From the NCBI GenBank assembly GCA_944321125.1, contig CALUKD010000013.1, positions 31,129-95,128 of the forward strand: a stretch of 64,000 nt of DNA. The letters are read 5' to 3'. A program made the translations under genes and the position numbers. Below are positions 42,822-52,663 of the stretch, one piece after another; position 1 is the stretch's first letter; each line of letters starts with the position of its first letter. A model generated the notes under the pieces. The model had not been told where the DNA came from. It searched no databases and was given only the letters and a program-made list of their open reading frames with translations. The DNA is from Candidatus Butyricimonas faecavium (GTDB taxonomy: Bacteria > Bacteroidota > Bacteroidia > Bacteroidales > Marinifilaceae).

Positions 42822-45800
42822 ATGGGAAAAAAATCAGAAGTGAAAGTGTTGAATAATGGTGGGCAATCATTAGGCTGCAAGCTAATGATATTACTATTGT
42901 TATTTACTCATTTGGCATTTGCCGGGGAACGTGCATTTAGCCAGCAAAACATTACTGTTCAATTTAATAAACAGTCGTTGAGTGAAGTGTTGCGTGTATT
43001 AAAGCAAAAAACAAGTTATGAGTTTTTGTACAATGATGAAGAGGTTAGTGGAATAACTGGAATAACAGCTTCTTTTACAAACGCTTCGTTACAAGAAATT
43101 TTAACAAAATGTTTGTCTGGGACAAAGTATAATTTTAAAATTGTAGATAATTTGATTGTTATTACGCCAGACGAGAAAAAGGATGAAGTTAAAAAGATGA
43201 TTTTGAAGGGTAAGGTTGTTGGAGAGAAAGGTGAAGTTTTGCCGGGTGTAACGGTATTATTGAAAAAAACGACAATAGGAGTTTCAACGGATATCGATGG
43301 AAAATTTAAACTGGAATTACCTAAACAAGATTCTTTGATCTTGGTATTTTCTTTCATCGGAATGAAAACGTACGAATTGAATGTGAGTAAGATTAAGGAT
43401 TTAGACAAGGAATTGATTGTTAAAATGGAATCGGATTCTGAAGATTTGGATGAAGTTGTTGTTACGGGGTATGCTAATATAAAGAAAGAGAGTTTTACGG
43501 GTAGTTCTATTTCTGTAAAACGGGAGGATTTATTGAAAGCTTCTTCAACGAATGTAATCCAAGCTCTATCTTCTTTTGACCCTTCATTTCGTATACAACA
43601 AAGTAATAAATGGGGATCGGATCCGAATGCTATTCCAGAGATATATATACGTGGACGTTCCGGAATAGGAGTAAAGGAGTTAGATAAGGATGCATTATCT
43701 AAATCTTCTTTGAAGAATAATCCCAATCTTCCCATTTTTATTATGGATGGTTTTGAGGTAAGTGTGCAAAAAGTGTATGATATGGATCCGATGCGAATAG
43801 AAAATGTTCAAATATTGAAAGATGCATCGGCAACGGCAATGTATGGTTCTCGAGCTGCTAATGGAGTTGTTGTTATTACAACTGTTGCACCAAAACCAGG
43901 AGAGGTGACAATCTCTTATAGTTTGACTGGAACACTTTCTGTTCCAGATCTTTCGGATTATAATTTGGCTGATGCGAAAGAGAAGTTGGAAATAGAACAG
44001 AAAGCCGGACTTTATACATTAGAATACTATACAAGTTGGGAGCAAGCGTTAGATGCTTATAATGAGCGTTTGTTACGAGTTCAGGAGGGTGTGACTACAG
44101 ATTGGTTGTCGATGCCTTTACGTAATGCATTAAATCATAAACATAGTTTGTCTATTGAAGGAGGAAATGCAGATTTACGGTATGGTCTTGATTTATCTTA
44201 TAATAACAATAATGGGGTAATGAAAGATTCTTATCGGAATACGTTAAATTTAGGATTTCATATTGATTATCGTTTGAAGAATTTGCAGGTTGTTAATTAT
44301 ATTGAGTACAATTATACTAAGGCGCAAGAATCTCCATATGGTGATTTCTCGGATTATGCCCATTTACAACCTTATGATCGGCCTTATGATAAAAATGGTA
44401 ACTTGATTTCTGGATTGTTGGAATTTTCCACTAAAACACATAAAGAGGCGAAGGTGAATAATCCATTATATGAGGCCCGTTTAAAAAACTACGAGTATGA
44501 TAAAGGTGATGTTTTTATTGATCGGATTATGGCTCAATGGTTTCTAACGGATTATTTACATTTGAAAGGACAATTTGCAGTGACAAAAGAATTCACAAAA
44601 AAAGAACGTTTTATTGATCCGTTATCTTCGAATTCAACGTCAAAAGACCAAGGAGAAGACGCTGAATTGGCGGGAGATCTTTATTTGACGAAGGGAGAAG
44701 GGACGAACTGGGATGCTCAAGTTGGCGTTTATTTGTCTAAAGCATTTGGAGGACATGCGTTGAATGTTTCTGCAGTGATGAATGCTACTTCCCGTCAGTC
44801 TGAAAGTACATCTAGTCATTATCGCGGATTTCCTTCTGGGGAATATCATTCACCGAATTATGCAGCAGAGATTAAAGAAAAACCTAGTAAAACACAAAGT
44901 TCTAGCCGTTTAGCTGGTTTTTTACTGTTAGCAAACTATACTTGGAATGATATTTATTTAGCAGATGTATCTGTACGTTTTGATGGGTCATCAGAATTTG
45001 GCTTAGATCAAAAATGGGCTCCATTTTGGTCTTTTGGGGCAGGTCTTAATATGCATAATTATAAATTTCTGCAAAATAATAAAATAATTAATCGGTTAAA
45101 ATTACGAGCTTCGTACGGGCAGACTGGTAAAGTGAATTTTCCATCTTATAGTGCTCGGACTGTTTATCAAACTTTTGATCGTTGGTATATTGGAGGATTT
45201 GGAGTTAGCTTGAAAGCATTAGGGAACAGAGATTTAAAATGGGAAACAACGAATAAGTTAAATATAGGAACGGATTTAGAATTTTGGAATAGCCGAATTT
45301 CATTAGTTTTTGATTATTATTATAACAAAACGGTAGATTTGATTACAGATGTTACTCTACCGGGATCAGCAGGATTTACTTCATATAAAAGTAATTTGGG
45401 AGAAACTTTGAATAAAGGGTTTGATATTCAGTTCCGTTTGGATGTTGTGAAAAATAAAGAATGGAATGTGGCTTTATGGGGGAATTTGAATCATAATAGG
45501 AATGAAATCTTAAAAATTTCAGATGCTTTAAAAGCTTATAACTCACAAGTTGAAGATTTTTACGCTTTAGCAGAGGAAAGTTCGACTCCAACTACGGATT
45601 GGACTGATGCAAATAAAACATATGAAGATTTTATTAAACCGATTATGAAGTACGAGGAAGGTGCTTCTTTGACAGCAATTTATGGTGTTCGTTCATTGGG
45701 AATTGATCCTACCAATGGAAAAGAATTATATTTGTATCGTAACGGTAAGGTTAGTAACGTGTGGAAGGCAACTGAAGAGGTTGTTCTTGGAGATACAGAA

Positions 45801-46256
45801 CCTGAAGCGAGCGGTTCTTTCGGATTAAATTTGACGTACAAAAACTTTTCTTTATTTGCCTCGTTTGGGTATGAATGGGGAATGCAAACATATAATGAGA
45901 CGTTGGTTTCGAATGTTGAGAATGCAGATATAAGAGGAAGTAATGTTGATAAGCGGGTGTTGACTCAACGTTGGGAAAAACCAGGAGATATTGCTCCATT
46001 AAAGGATATTAAAAATATGGATAATGTGACGTTACCAACATCCCGCTTTGTTCAGGATGAGAATACATTATCTTTAGATGCGTTAACTGTGAGCTATGAT
46101 TTTGATCCAGTATGGCTTCGCAAGATCTTTTTGAAAACACTTCGATTGGAAGTGAGTACTAACGAGCTGTTCCGGTTATCAACGGTAAAACAAGAGAGAG
46201 GAACTAGTTATCCTTTTGCCAGAACAGTGAATTTTTCTTTACGTGCAACTTTCTAG
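42822..46256 (+). CDS. SusC/RagA-type TonB-dependent transporter with STN domain (locus 2)
   Basis: 1144 aa. Signal peptide (LMILLLLFTHLAFAGERAFSQ), STN domain (about 45-120, VQFNKQSLSEVLRVLKQKTSYEFLYNDEEV), carboxypeptidase-D-like repeat (KGKVVGEKGEVLPGVTVLLK), plug (VVVTGYANIKKESFTGS, FIMDGFEV, ILKDASATAMYGSRAANGVVVITT) and barrel. It is followed by SusD, two accessory lipoproteins and four S9 peptidases, so the imported ligand is likely a peptide or protein fragment (inference). Base composition is more A+T-rich than the locus 1 homologue. Confidence 0.96.
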   Translation: MGKKSEVKVLNNGGQSLGCKLMILLLLFTHLAFAGERAFSQQNITVQFNKQSLSEVLRVLKQKTSYEFLYNDEEVSGITGITASFTNASLQEILTKCLSGTKYNFKIVDNLIVITPDEKKDEVKKMILKGKVVGEKGEVLPGVTVLLKKTTIGVSTDIDGKFKLELPKQDSLILVFSFIGMKTYELNVSKIKDLDKELIVKMESDSEDLDEVVVTGYANIKKESFTGSSISVKREDLLKASSTNVIQALSSFDPSFRIQQSNKWGSDPNAIPEIYIRGRSGIGVKELDKDALSKSSLKNNPNLPIFIMDGFEVSVQKVYDMDPMRIENVQILKDASATAMYGSRAANGVVVITTVAPKPGEVTISYSLTGTLSVPDLSDYNLADAKEKLEIEQKAGLYTLEYYTSWEQALDAYNERLLRVQEGVTTDWLSMPLRNALNHKHSLSIEGGNADLRYGLDLSYNNNNGVMKDSYRNTLNLGFHIDYRLKNLQVVNYIEYNYTKAQESPYGDFSDYAHLQPYDRPYDKNGNLISGLLEFSTKTHKEAKVNNPLYEARLKNYEYDKGDVFIDRIMAQWFLTDYLHLKGQFAVTKEFTKKERFIDPLSSNSTSKDQGEDAELAGDLYLTKGEGTNWDAQVGVYLSKAFGGHALNVSAVMNATSRQSESTSSHYRGFPSGEYHSPNYAAEIKEKPSKTQSSSRLAGFLLLANYTWNDIYLADVSVRFDGSSEFGLDQKWAPFWSFGAGLNMHNYKFLQNNKIINRLKLRASYGQTGKVNFPSYSARTVYQTFDRWYIGGFGVSLKALGNRDLKWETTNKLNIGTDLEFWNSRISLVFDYYYNKTVDLITDVTLPGSAGFTSYKSNLGETLNKGFDIQFRLDVVKNKEWNVALWGNLNHNRNEILKISDALKAYNSQVEDFYALAEESSTPTTDWTDANKTYEDFIKPIMKYEEGASLTAIYGVRSLGIDPTNGKELYLYRNGKVSNVWKATEEVVLGDTEPEASGSFGLNLTYKNFSLFASFGYEWGMQTYNETLVSNVENADIRGSNVDKRVLTQRWEKPGDIAPLKDIKNMDNVTLPTSRFVQDENTLSLDALTVSYDFDPVWLRKIFLKTLRLEVSTNELFRLSTVKQERGTSYPFARTVNFSLRATF

Positions 46257-46268
46257 TAAGCTAAAAGT

Positions 46269-47804
46269 ATGAAAAATAGATTATTGTATTTAGTTTTTGT
46301 TTTGCCGTTCTTTATGTTTTCATGTAATGGATGGCTGAATGTCGAGCCGGAAGATGAAATTACAGAAGAGAAATTATTTTCTTCAGGAAATGGTTTTCGA
46401 CATGCTTTAAATGGTATTTATTATGCAATGGAATCTGCGAATTTGTATGGTAAACATTTAACGTGGGGAGTTACAGATGCGTTGGGACAAATATATGATT
46501 ATACGAAAAGTGGAAGTGTGAATGAGATGCAATACGGAGCGTCTAATTATGATTGGGATTATTATGCATTAGATCCAATTTGGACTTCTATTTGGAAAGA
46601 ATCTTATAATATTGTTGCTAATTGTAATAATTTGTTGCAGCAAATAGAGGCTGCTGATCCTGAAATGTTTTATTATAAAGAGAAGGAAAAATCTATGATT
46701 TGGGGTGAGGCATTAGCGTTACGGGCGTTTATTCAATTTGATATGTTACGTTTGTTTGCCCCAGCTCCTGCAGCTAATCCTGGAGATCGTAAGTTTATTC
46801 CTTATGTAGATACTTATCCTTCGTATGTTTCTATTCCGAAAACGGTTAATGAGTGTTTGGATTGCATTACCCGTGATTTGAAAGAAGCTAAACAGTTATT
46901 ATGGAAGTTTGATACCGCTAATGCTTTTTCTCGGAATAATAATTTTGAAATGGCAAATTCTGGAGAAATGACGTTTTTGGTTCGTAGAGGATTTCACTTG
47001 AATTATTGGGCTGCTACGGCTTTGTTGGCAAGAGTGTATTTATATGCTCAGAAAGAGGATGAAGCCTTGGAACAGGCGAATGAGCTAATGACTTTTGCGT
47101 CAGAACGAGGTGCTTTTAGACCAACGGATCGATTTTCTAGTGGCGACAGGAAATGTTATTCTGATGTTATATTTGGTTTGCACGTTATAGATTTATTGGA
47201 TTATAATTCTGCTGTAAATAAGATGTCAAATGAGGATCGGCAGTATTATTTATGTATTTCGGATATTCAAAAAAATTATTTTAAGGATGATTTGTACAAA
47301 GTAGATAGTGACAATGAAGAGATGATGAAGTGTAATGATTATCGTTATTCCTATTGGATTGAGGATATGAATAATTATCACAGCTATTATCGTTTTAGGA
47401 AATATGATGCAATGAGTGCTGGTAGTGCAAGTACGATTGAGGTTTCTGATTATATCGTGCCATTGATTCGTATGACAGAGATTTATTATATAGCAGCTGA
47501 AATTTTAGGGAAACGGGGTGGAGATGGATTAACAAAAGCGAAGTCATATTTGTCTTATGTAAAAAGTTGTCGAGGCTTGAAAAGTAGCGATGCCTCGATG
47601 AGGCAACTTGTAAGTGCTGGAACGGATGAATTTATGGATATATTAATTAATGATATGCGTCGGGAGTGGTTAGGAGAAGGACAGACATATTTTATTTATA
47701 AGCGATTGAATCAGAATATTCCAGAGGCTAATGGTAATTTTTTTACAGCTTCAGAAGATGTGTTTGTGGTTCCGCTTCCGGATATTGAAACTGATATAAA
47801 TTGA
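46269..47804 (+). CDS. SusD/RagB family lipoprotein (locus 2)
   Basis: 511-aa lipoprotein with lipobox FFMFSC (Cys about 19), then WLNVEPEDEITEEKLFSSGNGF, the standard SusD opening. TPR-like helices are IWGEALALRAFIQFDMLRLFAPAP and WAATALLARVYLYAQKEDEALEQ, and the C-terminal part has LIRMTEIYYIAAEI and MRREWLGEGQTYFIYKRL. It partners the SusC encoded 12 bp upstream. Its stop overlaps the start of the DUF4843 gene (TGATG). Confidence 0.95.
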   Translation: MKNRLLYLVFVLPFFMFSCNGWLNVEPEDEITEEKLFSSGNGFRHALNGIYYAMESANLYGKHLTWGVTDALGQIYDYTKSGSVNEMQYGASNYDWDYYALDPIWTSIWKESYNIVANCNNLLQQIEAADPEMFYYKEKEKSMIWGEALALRAFIQFDMLRLFAPAPAANPGDRKFIPYVDTYPSYVSIPKTVNECLDCITRDLKEAKQLLWKFDTANAFSRNNNFEMANSGEMTFLVRRGFHLNYWAATALLARVYLYAQKEDEALEQANELMTFASERGAFRPTDRFSSGDRKCYSDVIFGLHVIDLLDYNSAVNKMSNEDRQYYLCISDIQKNYFKDDLYKVDSDNEEMMKCNDYRYSYWIEDMNNYHSYYRFRKYDAMSAGSASTIEVSDYIVPLIRMTEIYYIAAEILGKRGGDGLTKAKSYLSYVKSCRGLKSSDASMRQLVSAGTDEFMDILINDMRREWLGEGQTYFIYKRLNQNIPEANGNFFTASEDVFVVPLPDIETDIN

Positions 47805-48568
47805 TGATTATGAAAAAATGTATTTTGATATTATTAGTAGGGATAAGCATATTGATAGCTTGTAATGAAGAGAAGATAATGGAATATTCAGGAAATACTC
47901 TTTATGTGTATTTTGCTGCAGATGCAACTAAAGATAGTACAACTTTTACATTTCAAGCTTATCCTAGTGGAGAAATTCATGTAAAAATTCCTATGAAATC
48001 CAATGGTGTATGGTTGACAGAAGATCGGGAGTTTACTGTATCTGCCGATGAGAGATTTACAACCTTACCTTCGGAGTTATATGTATTACCGGAAAAGTGT
48101 ATATTTTCTAAAGGGCAGGCTGAAGATACGATAGAGATCACATTACTAAATGGAGCAGTGTTAAACGAGAAAACCTGTCGTTTAATGTTGAAAGTCGATG
48201 AAACAGAATTTGTGAAGGAGGGAGATAATAATTATAGTCGGAATATAATTTTGGTTTCTAATAAATTAGAATGTCCTCAGTGGTGGACTGTTTTGGATGG
48301 CGGTTATGGTGGTACTCCAGTTTTTAATATAGCAGAGTATCTTTATTTAGGAGAGTATTCAGAGACGAAATATAAGTTATTTTTACAAATGTTAGCTGAA
48401 GATGGGGTAGAATTTGATGGGCAAGATAAATTGATTTTGAAAAAGTATTCTTTACGATTGAAACGTTATATAGAAGAATATAATAGTGATCCGGTGAATA
48501 TAGCAAATGGTACGGCTCCGTTGAAGGATGAAAATGGTAATGAATTAGTACTTCCTGTTGTTGGATAA
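47804..48568 (+). CDS. DUF4843 domain lipoprotein
   Basis: 254 aa with a lipobox in ISILIACNEE (Cys about 20), so it is an outer-membrane or surface lipoprotein. The DUF4843 pattern is visible in TLYVYFAADATKDSTTFTFQAYPSGE and LPEKCIFSKGQAEDTIEITLLNGAVLNEKTCRLMLKVD, a predicted beta-sandwich. DUF4843 proteins commonly follow SusD in loci that end in peptidases and may take part in surface ligand capture. ATG 47804 overlaps the SusD stop; ATG 47810 would also work. Confidence 0.8.
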   Translation: MIMKKCILILLVGISILIACNEEKIMEYSGNTLYVYFAADATKDSTTFTFQAYPSGEIHVKIPMKSNGVWLTEDREFTVSADERFTTLPSELYVLPEKCIFSKGQAEDTIEITLLNGAVLNEKTCRLMLKVDETEFVKEGDNNYSRNIILVSNKLECPQWWTVLDGGYGGTPVFNIAEYLYLGEYSETKYKLFLQMLAEDGVEFDGQDKLILKKYSLRLKRYIEEYNSDPVNIANGTAPLKDENGNELVLPVVG

Positions 48569-48581
48569 AAATGAATAGGAT

Positions 48582-50234
48582 ATGAAAAAGAGTTATATAT
48601 ATTTATTTATCTGGATATTGCTTGTTGGGTGTTTGGACGATAAGAGTAATTATGATTATAAGGATTTAAATGATTTTGAAGGATGGGATACAGAAGGTGT
48701 TGAAAATGTTGAAAGTAGTTATACTTTGTATCCTGGTGAAAAAATAGATTTTGAACCTGTAGTGCATTTTTCACTTGATACCCTGAATCCTGATGCTTCT
48801 TATGCATGGTATTTGGGAGGAGAGAAAGAAATGACATTATTGCAAGAGGGTTTGAATTATACATATACAGCAGACAGATTGGGAACTTTTGAGTTATTAT
48901 TTTGTGCGACAGATAATAAAAGTGGAGTTACGTTTTCTAAATCTATTGTAGTTGATGTGGTCTCTGCTTGGAAAAATGCTTGGATGATATTGTCTAAATC
49001 AGCGGCAAATGAATCTCAGTTGTCATTGATTTTATCGAAAAAGCAGTCTAAGAAAGTGATGGTTGATGGCAAGGAACAGTCTGTAGATACAGTCGTTTAT
49101 GTGGGGGAGAATATTAATTTAGTTCCTAACTTGGGGCAAGGTCCGCGTAAATTGGTGGAAAATTTTATTTATCCAACGGCAACAGGTATTGATATAGAAG
49201 ATGAAGTTATGGTGTTGCAACAAAGTGGCCCTGTTGAACTAGATGGCAATGAATTGAAACCGGTCGGTTATGCAAGAGAAGAATTTTTTGATGGGGTACC
49301 AGATAATTTTGACCCGGTAGATGCTGTTTTGAGCTATAGTGGGAAATGGTTGTTGAACAAGGATAATTATATCTATATGGCAAATCTTTCAGTTGCCGTT
49401 GATTTACATTCTGGATTTTATTTAAAAGATCCGTCACTTAGTGGTAAGAAGGTGAAAACTTTGTTGCCTTATTATAAAGGAGATAACTATGGGAACTTTT
49501 TAATAGTAGGAATAGATGAAAATAATACATATTTTGGTATTATGGACGATGGAGAGTGTGCTTATGGAGAGACGGACTATGTAATATTGCCAGCTAATTA
49601 TGTAGGAGCTTGTCTAGAACTGGCAAATTTATCTCAAGCGGACAATCCATTCTTATTTAAGAATGTAGAAGGAGAATTTGTTTTTCATGCATGGGCAAAT
49701 CAGTGTGGAGGATATTATGATCCCCCTGCTTATTTTTCGATTTTGAGTCAAAATGGAATTTATTATTGGCATCGTTATATTCTCAATAGGACTAATTATA
49801 GTTATCAACCCGGGGAGAATATGATTGTAGAGGAAAGTGAATATGGACAACTGCCAAATTCTATTATGGCCGATTATCGATGTGCGGCTTTATTGCCTTG
49901 GCATGAATTATTAGTTATTGCTTCTGGTAATAAATTACATATTTATAATTATTGGGAAGAGAGTATTGTAAATATTATTGATTTGCCACAATTTAGCTCT
50001 GAGATTGTTGATATGGCAGTAAAAGATTATAATCATTATTCTCTAAAATATAATGCACATTTAGCTGTAGCATTAAAATCTGGAGAGGTGTATGTGTTTG
50101 AAGTAAAACACAATACGAATGAAGGTACAGCGGAGTTACTTGAGATATATCATCAAGAAGGCTTTGGAGAAATTGTTGATATTGAATATAAGTTTGGAAG
50201 TGGAACTAGATTAGGAACAGGAAGTTTGTATTAA
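48582..50234 (+). CDS. PKD-like family lipoprotein
   Basis: 550 aa with lipobox WILLVGCLDD (Cys about 17). The N-terminal third resembles a PKD/Ig-like beta-sandwich (LYPGEKIDFEPVVHFSLDTLNPDASYAWYLGG, then TYTADRLGTFELLFCATDNKSGVTFSKSIVVDV). The rest has the repeated beta-strand look of a propeller (LAVALKSGEVYVFEV). This is the PKD-like lipoprotein family often found after DUF4843 in Bacteroidota SusCD loci. It probably binds ligand at the cell surface; no enzyme motif is seen. A hairpin follows it. Confidence 0.8.
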   Translation: MKKSYIYLFIWILLVGCLDDKSNYDYKDLNDFEGWDTEGVENVESSYTLYPGEKIDFEPVVHFSLDTLNPDASYAWYLGGEKEMTLLQEGLNYTYTADRLGTFELLFCATDNKSGVTFSKSIVVDVVSAWKNAWMILSKSAANESQLSLILSKKQSKKVMVDGKEQSVDTVVYVGENINLVPNLGQGPRKLVENFIYPTATGIDIEDEVMVLQQSGPVELDGNELKPVGYAREEFFDGVPDNFDPVDAVLSYSGKWLLNKDNYIYMANLSVAVDLHSGFYLKDPSLSGKKVKTLLPYYKGDNYGNFLIVGIDENNTYFGIMDDGECAYGETDYVILPANYVGACLELANLSQADNPFLFKNVEGEFVFHAWANQCGGYYDPPAYFSILSQNGIYYWHRYILNRTNYSYQPGENMIVEESEYGQLPNSIMADYRCAALLPWHELLVIASGNKLHIYNYWEESIVNIIDLPQFSSEIVDMAVKDYNHYSLKYNAHLAVALKSGEVYVFEVKHNTNEGTAELLEIYHQEGFGEIVDIEYKFGSGTRLGTGSLY

Positions 50235-50259
50235 AATAGATGTACGATAAATGAGATTT

Positions 50260-50290
50260 CGAAGGGAGAACATCTCCCTTCGAGGTATTT
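50260..50290 (+). terminator. GC-rich hairpin, possible terminator
   Basis: Perfect 10-bp stem CGAAGGGAGA / TCTCCCTTCG with a 3-nt loop. The tail is only moderately T-rich, so it may be an attenuating hairpin between the SusCD block and the peptidase block. Confidence 0.55.
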
Positions 50291-50340
50291 AATTTGTCAA
50301 AAAATAGCATTTAAATTGATTGTAAATCTGTATGTAATTT

Positions 50341-52656
50341 ATGAAAAGGTTGTTCGTATCATTTATATTATTATTACTGTTATCAGAATTGGTTGCTCAG
50401 CAGAAAGCGAATTATCAATTGGCTGAGAAATTCAAGGATTTGTCTTTGACGAGTTTGGTTGGAAGAAATAGTATGAATCTTTTTCCAAGGCAAATTAATG
50501 ATACTGATAAATTTTGGTTCGAGTTTTACACGGAGGAAGGAAGGAAATTTTATTTTATTGATCCACCGAGGGGAGAGAAACGTTTACTTTTTAATAATAC
50601 AGATATTGCACAAGGAGTGAGTTTAATTACTCGTAAAGCATACAATGAAAAAGATTTAAGAATTTCTGATATCACATTTTCTAAAGATATGTCTAAGATG
50701 ATGTTTTCGATGGATGGATATTATGAATTTGATTTTAAGACGAAAAAGGTACGTGAACTACCAGAGAAAGTTACTTCGGAAGAAGATAATGAAATAATTT
50801 ATTCTTGGATGAATTTTTCTCCGGATAAAAAATATATATTGTATGCGAAGGATCATAATTTATATGTGAAAGGGAATAAATATCGAGGAATGGATACAAC
50901 TGAAATTCAGTTGACTACGGATGGTGTGAAATATTATTCTTTTGCCCGAGAGCCAGAGAATGACCAAGAAGGTGAGGTGGAAACTAATGCACGTTGGTTT
51001 AAGGATTCTAGGCATATCTATGTTGTTCGAGAAGATAGCCGGAAGTTAAAAGATATGTTTGTGGTAAATTCTTTAACAAAACGTCCGACTCTTGAAAAAT
51101 ACCGTTATGAAATGCCAGGGGAAAAAGATTTGTGTCAATATGAATTATGGATTATAGATATAGAAGATAAAACCGCTCGAAAAGTTCCTGCTGATAAATG
51201 GACAGATCAATATATTCAAGTGCTTCAACCCGGAGAAAAAGGAGATAAACTTTTTTTTCAACGTTTTAAGCGTACTTGGGATGAAGTTGATATTTGCGTT
51301 GTGAATACAAAAACTTTAGAGGTCAAAGAATTAATTCATGAGGTAGATAAACCTTACCGGGATTATCATATGCAGAATACGGTTATTTTGAATGATGGTG
51401 AGGATATCTTATTCCGTTCTGAGCGTACGGGATGGGGGCACTATTATCATTATGACGGGGAAGGACGTTTGAAAAACGTGATTACTTCGGGGCCTTGGGT
51501 TGCTGGACAAATGGTTGCAATAGACACTGTTGGGCGTACGATTTATTTTTATGGGCAAGGTAGAGAGAGTGGTGTTGACCCTTATTATTATATGCTTTAT
51601 AAGGCTCATATTGATCGTGAGGGAGTTACCTTGTTGACTTCAGAAAATGCTCAACATGGAATTACTTTCTTAAAATCTAAACGTTATTTTGTAGATACAT
51701 ATTCTCGGGTAGATATGGCTCCTAAGTTTATTTTAAAAGATAACCAGGGAAGAGAGATTTTAGAACTGGCTAAATCGGATATTCGGCGTTTGCAGGAAAT
51801 GGGATGGCGGGCACCTGAACGTTTCACTGTGAAAGCTGCAGATGGTTTGACAGATTTATACGGAGTTATGTGGAAACCGGCAGATTTTGATCCTAATAAA
51901 AAATATCCAATCATATCTTCCGTTTATCCGGGGCCTTTTTTTGAATATGTAAATACTTCTTTCCAAATAGATGATGGTTATAATATGGAGTTGGCCCAGC
52001 TTGGTTTTATTGTTATTGCGGTAGGTCACCGGGGAGGTACACCCATGCGGGGTAAATATTATCACACCTATGGGTATGGGAATCTTCGGGATTATCCTTT
52101 GGCAGACGATAAATATGCCATAGAACAGCTAGCGGATCGTTATTCTTATATTGATATAACCAAAGTGGGGATATTCGGTCATTCCGGGGGAGGTTTTATG
52201 TCAACCGCGGCCATTTGCACTTATCCTGATTTTTATAAAGCGGCCGTGTCATCTGCGGGGAATCATGATAATAATATATTTAATCGTGGATGGTCTGAAA
52301 TATATCATGGGGTTCGAGAGACAGAAAAAATAGTTAAAGGGAAAGATGGAAAAGATAGTACTGTATATACATATACTTGTAAAGTTCCGACAAATATTGA
52401 ACTAGCTCATCGATTGAAGGGGCATTTACTTTTAGTTACCGGAGATATGGATAAGAATGTTCATCCGGCACATACATTTCGTATGGTAGATGCTTTAATT
52501 AAAGCTAGAAAGAATTTTGAAATGCTTGTTTTACCAGGGAACGGTCATGGGTTTAGGGAGAAAGCTGACAAATTTTTTGAACGTAGGTTGTGGTATCATT
52601 TTGCAAAGTATTTATTAGGTGATGAAAGTACAATGAATAGTGAAACTGAAGATTAA
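50341..52656 (+). CDS. S9 family (DPP-IV-like) serine peptidase 1
   Basis: 771 aa with a signal peptide (LFVSFILLLLLSELVAQ). The N-terminal part (to about 500) is a DPP-IV-type beta-propeller with repeats such as SPDKKYILYAKDHNLYVKG and FRSERTGWGHYYHYDGEGRL. The C-terminal part is an alpha/beta hydrolase with GHSGGG (Ser 615), GDMDKNVHP (Asp 704) and GNGHGF (His 736) as the catalytic triad. Such enzymes remove dipeptides from peptide N-termini in the periplasm or at the surface. It is the first of three tandem paralogues and shares a nearly identical 246-bp tract with the second. Confidence 0.93.
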   Translation: MKRLFVSFILLLLLSELVAQQKANYQLAEKFKDLSLTSLVGRNSMNLFPRQINDTDKFWFEFYTEEGRKFYFIDPPRGEKRLLFNNTDIAQGVSLITRKAYNEKDLRISDITFSKDMSKMMFSMDGYYEFDFKTKKVRELPEKVTSEEDNEIIYSWMNFSPDKKYILYAKDHNLYVKGNKYRGMDTTEIQLTTDGVKYYSFAREPENDQEGEVETNARWFKDSRHIYVVREDSRKLKDMFVVNSLTKRPTLEKYRYEMPGEKDLCQYELWIIDIEDKTARKVPADKWTDQYIQVLQPGEKGDKLFFQRFKRTWDEVDICVVNTKTLEVKELIHEVDKPYRDYHMQNTVILNDGEDILFRSERTGWGHYYHYDGEGRLKNVITSGPWVAGQMVAIDTVGRTIYFYGQGRESGVDPYYYMLYKAHIDREGVTLLTSENAQHGITFLKSKRYFVDTYSRVDMAPKFILKDNQGREILELAKSDIRRLQEMGWRAPERFTVKAADGLTDLYGVMWKPADFDPNKKYPIISSVYPGPFFEYVNTSFQIDDGYNMELAQLGFIVIAVGHRGGTPMRGKYYHTYGYGNLRDYPLADDKYAIEQLADRYSYIDITKVGIFGHSGGGFMSTAAICTYPDFYKAAVSSAGNHDNNIFNRGWSEIYHGVRETEKIVKGKDGKDSTVYTYTCKVPTNIELAHRLKGHLLLVTGDMDKNVHPAHTFRMVDALIKARKNFEMLVLPGNGHGFREKADKFFERRLWYHFAKYLLGDESTMNSETED
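51991..52236 (+). repeat. Gene-conversion tract, copy 1
   Basis: 246 bp in peptidase 1 covering the catalytic-serine region; identical to 54305-54550 in peptidase 2 except for 3 single-base differences. Confidence 0.9.
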
Positions 52657-52663
52657 GCAAAAG

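Noticed and set aside
43016..43735. 239-codon frame on the minus strand inside the SusC gene
   Set aside because: Shadow of the SusC reading frame; no start context or family pattern.
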